NCBI GenBank assembly: GCA_030612485.1
Contig: JAUWNS010000135.1
Location: forward strand, 1-6,478
From: Candidatus Bipolaricaulota bacterium
GTDB taxonomy: Bacteria; Bipolaricaulota; Bipolaricaulia; UBA7950; UBA9294
Direction of reading: 5' to 3'
Length of the DNA stretch: 6,478 nt
In this document: positions 5,306 through 6,478 of the stretch, piece after piece
Layout: each line of letters opens with the position of its first letter
How positions within the stretch are numbered: the first letter of the stretch is position 1
Notes under the pieces: generated by a model
What the model saw: only the letters and a program-made list of their open reading frames with translations
Database searches by the model: none
What the model was told of the DNA's origin: nothing
Made by a program: the position numbers and the translations under genes

Positions 5306-5566
5306 TCAGTGTTGGTAAACGTCCCCTCGGCGACCAATCTTGACTACAACGACGACGCAGGCATCATCCTGAACCTCGTAAATGATGCGGTAGAAACCCT
5401 GGCGAACTCGGTAGCGCTCCTGATCCGTAAGTTTCTCGCACCCGTTCGGGCGCGGGTTTACAGCAAGCGTCTCGATTCGCTTCAGGATTCGCCGAACGTC
5501 CTTCTTTGGGATGGCGCGGAGGTCTCTTGCGATAGACTTCTTGAACAGAAGCCTATATCTTGCCAT
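5306..5566 (-). CDS. relE: RelE-type toxin
   Basis: An 86-residue RelE/ParE-superfamily toxin of normal length; RelE members cleave mRNA on the ribosome, ParE members act on gyrase. The sequence follows the RelE pattern closely: K-x-x-x-R-D-L-R-A-I-P (10-20), a helix ending [12 protein letters not shown] (31-42), E-K-L (44-46), then the signature Y-R-V-R-x-G-x-Y-R-I-I-Y (52-63) with Arg53, Arg55 and Arg60. It ends G-R-R-G-D-V-Y (78-84), where many homologues have His in place of the first Arg. The ATG lies 14 nt inside the end of the antitoxin gene with no strong ribosome binding site, so translation is probably coupled and kept below antitoxin level. RelE is more likely than ParE from the Y-R-V-R-x-G motif and the antitoxin next door, but the target was not tested. 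Confidence 0.9.
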   Translation of the reverse strand: MARYRLLFKKSIARDLRAIPKKDVRRILKRIETLAVNPRPNGCEKLTDQERYRVRQGFYRIIYEVQDDACVVVVVKIGRRGDVYQH

Positions 5567-5777
5567 GCACTTTCAAGTCTTCGAGCAGCGCCTCATATGT
5601 GATCGTCGGCTCGGCTGCCCGTTCCTCGAACGCCGCCAGATCCTCTTGGTCCTCTCGAAGCGCTTGCCGTATGGCGTCATTGACGAGATTGGAGATCGAG
5701 CGCTCTGTGTTGGCCGCCTTTACTCGTAAGGCCTTGTGTAACTCAGGCTCGAAGTAGATGGTCGATCGCTTCTTCAT
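5553..5777 (-). CDS. relB: Ribbon-helix-helix antitoxin of the RelE pair
   Basis: A 74-residue antitoxin. Residues ~5-41 form a ribbon-helix-helix DNA-binding domain: a β-strand S-T-I-Y-F, then [13 protein letters not shown], a turn with the typical R-S-I-S, and [11 protein letters not shown]. The acidic tail ([12 protein letters not shown]) and the last 20 residues are the expected toxin-binding part. In related systems this protein dimerises, binds the operon promoter and is sharpened in that role by the toxin; that is inferred here. The ATG at 5777 is chosen because AGGTGA (5783-5788) stands five nt upstream. A GTG at 5786 would add three residues but overlaps that binding site. The gene is first in its operon behind a near-consensus promoter and overlaps relE by 14 nt. 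The symbol is by analogy; a CopG-like name would also fit. Confidence 0.85.
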   Translation of the reverse strand: MKKRSTIYFEPELHKALRVKAANTERSISNLVNDAIRQALREDQEDLAAFEERAAEPTITYEALLEDLKVHGKI

Positions 5778-5795
5778 CGGGCTCACCTCATGGGC

Positions 5796-5824
5796 ACTAT
5801 AGCATCATAACGTCACAATGTCAA
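5796..5824 (-). promoter_or_regulatory. Near-consensus promoter of the RHH antitoxin-RelE operon
   Basis: On the minus strand TTGACA (5819-5824, perfect -35) is followed after exactly 17 bp by TATAGT (5796-5801, one mismatch). The ribosome binding site AGGTGA (5783-5788) and the ATG at 5777 follow. A promoter this strong usually needs repression, which fits an autoregulated toxin-antitoxin operon, but I could not pick out a clear palindromic operator in it. Confidence 0.8.
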
Positions 5825-5973
5825 GTTGCCTTGCAACGCCCGCAATCTCGACCAGCGCATGGGAATCGCGGGCCCGCAGAGTGGCAGAGGAGCGGGTGCC
5901 TGTTGGCCACGATTCCTAGCATGGTTTCTCACGGACAACCCAGCATAGGGGGCGGGTGCTCGCCATCCGTCCA

Positions 5974-6478
5974 TTAGTCGTACGGGGCTCCTTTCCCTTG
6001 AATTCGAGCGGTTTGTCCCTCCGCGATATATCGGTCGAAGTACTCTGTACAATACTCGTGGGGTAAAGGTTTCGAAAGCCCCGTATCCTTAAGGATTTCC
6101 TCGAATGAAACCCCGCTGTCTGAGAGACCCAGCATTGCCAGTACCCGAATTGCAACCTTATCGCTCGTACAAAACAGCAAGCTGTCAGACTTATCTGCGT
6201 AAAGGATGGCAATGGCCTCCACCTCGCCATCGTGGAGAGCCATGTTGAGTTCCTCGTCAAACACGGCACGAACTCGCTTGATGTCAGACACAGAAGCGGA
6301 GATCTCGGGGATGACTCCCTGGTTGATTAGCGTGGCGAGGTTGATCGGAGCCGGGACAGATCCAGTCTTTCTGTCGAAGAACAGCGCTTCGTCGTGCGCG
6401 ATTATCGATGTCACCGCTACGCTAGCTTCTTGAAGCAAGGCACTCCATACATCAAGCTCATGCGCCGTGATGATCACG
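5974..6478 (-). CDS. PIN-like domain protein, N-terminus cut by the window edge
   Basis: At least 167 residues are visible, ending with TAA at 5974. The pattern resembles PIN-type (VapC-like) ribonuclease folds: a helix beginning A-H-E-L-D-V-W, then the motif H-D-G-E-V-E-A-I-A-I-L (~82-92) with the expected acidic Glu, and C-T-S-D-K-V-A-I-R-V-L (~103-113) with the expected Asp, followed by L-G-L-S-D-S-G. In PIN proteins these acids and an Asp near the N-terminus coordinate the metal for RNA cleavage. That first Asp is not visible. The GTG at 6475-6477 could be read as a start, but V-I-I-T-A-H-E-L looks like the continuation of a first β-strand, so the true start is probably a few residues beyond the edge. 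No antitoxin gene follows in the 150 bp downstream; a partner may lie upstream, outside. The PIN assignment is moderate and toxin function is inferred. Confidence 0.6.
   Translation of the reverse strand, partial: VIITAHELDVWSALLQEASVAVTSIIAHDEALFFDRKTGSVPAPINLATLINQGVIPEISASVSDIKRVRAVFDEELNMALHDGEVEAIAILYADKSDSLLFCTSDKVAIRVLAMLGLSDSGVSFEEILKDTGLSKPLPHEYCTEYFDRYIAEGQTARIQGKGAPYD

Noticed and set aside
5868..5877. Palindrome GCGGGCCCGC in the gap after the PIN-like gene
   Set aside because: A 10-bp GC palindrome without loop, T-run, partner copy or relation to a promoter; no function can be supported.
5916..6269. Minus-strand open frame overlapping the PIN-like gene
   Set aside because: It is an out-of-frame shadow of the PIN-like gene; only the latter has a coherent fold pattern.

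Overview
The window comes from a bacterium: it carries a septal peptidoglycan synthesis pair (FtsL-like protein plus a class B penicillin-binding protein of the FtsI type). I cannot assign a species. Base composition is mixed by eye: the division genes and the toxin-antitoxin genes are GC-richer, with many GAG, ATC and CTC codons, whereas the first ~1.85 kb (a gene-free repeat region and a TPR gene) is visibly more AT-rich. The accessory content suggests an environmental lineage, but that is inference only.

Layout. Positions 1-592 hold no credible gene. They contain a cluster of short hairpin repeats: an inverted pair of one 26-nt family (318-343 and 354-379), two copies of a second family (213-232 and 462-481), and two single hairpins (7-23 and 432-450). 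In both two-copy families some differences between copies fall on opposite sides of the stem and keep it paired, the signature of a repeated structured element (REP-like) or of structured RNA. Positions 593-1840 (minus) encode a 415-residue TPR protein of unknown function. A ~165-bp divergent gap leads to ftsL-like (2006-2353, plus) and ftsI-like (2334-4049, plus), which overlap by 20 nt. No other dcw-cluster gene (mraZ, rsmH, murE, mraY, ftsW) is visible on either side.

From 4083 to the right edge everything is on the minus strand and looks like a toxin-antitoxin island. A HEPN-like protein (4083-4520) overlaps by ATGA a winged-helix/nucleotidyltransferase fusion (4517-5095). A RelE-type toxin (5306-5566) overlaps a ribbon-helix-helix antitoxin (5553-5777). 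A PIN-like protein (5974 to the edge) is cut by the window end. The first two modules each have a recognisable sigma-70 type promoter. The promoter of the nucleotidyltransferase gene overlaps three 8-bp half-sites, lies only 10 nt from the start codon and predicts a practically leaderless mRNA; autoregulation by the protein's own winged helix is the obvious hypothesis.

How the parts fit: the FtsL and FtsI homologues probably act together in septal wall synthesis. The toxin-antitoxin modules are accessory and independent of each other. The TPR gene has no visible functional partner here. The observations most worth a second look are the compensatory changes in the hairpin repeats, the three-half-site operator with leaderless start, and a HEPN-like protein whose conserved motif has Tyr where RX4H toxins have the catalytic His.
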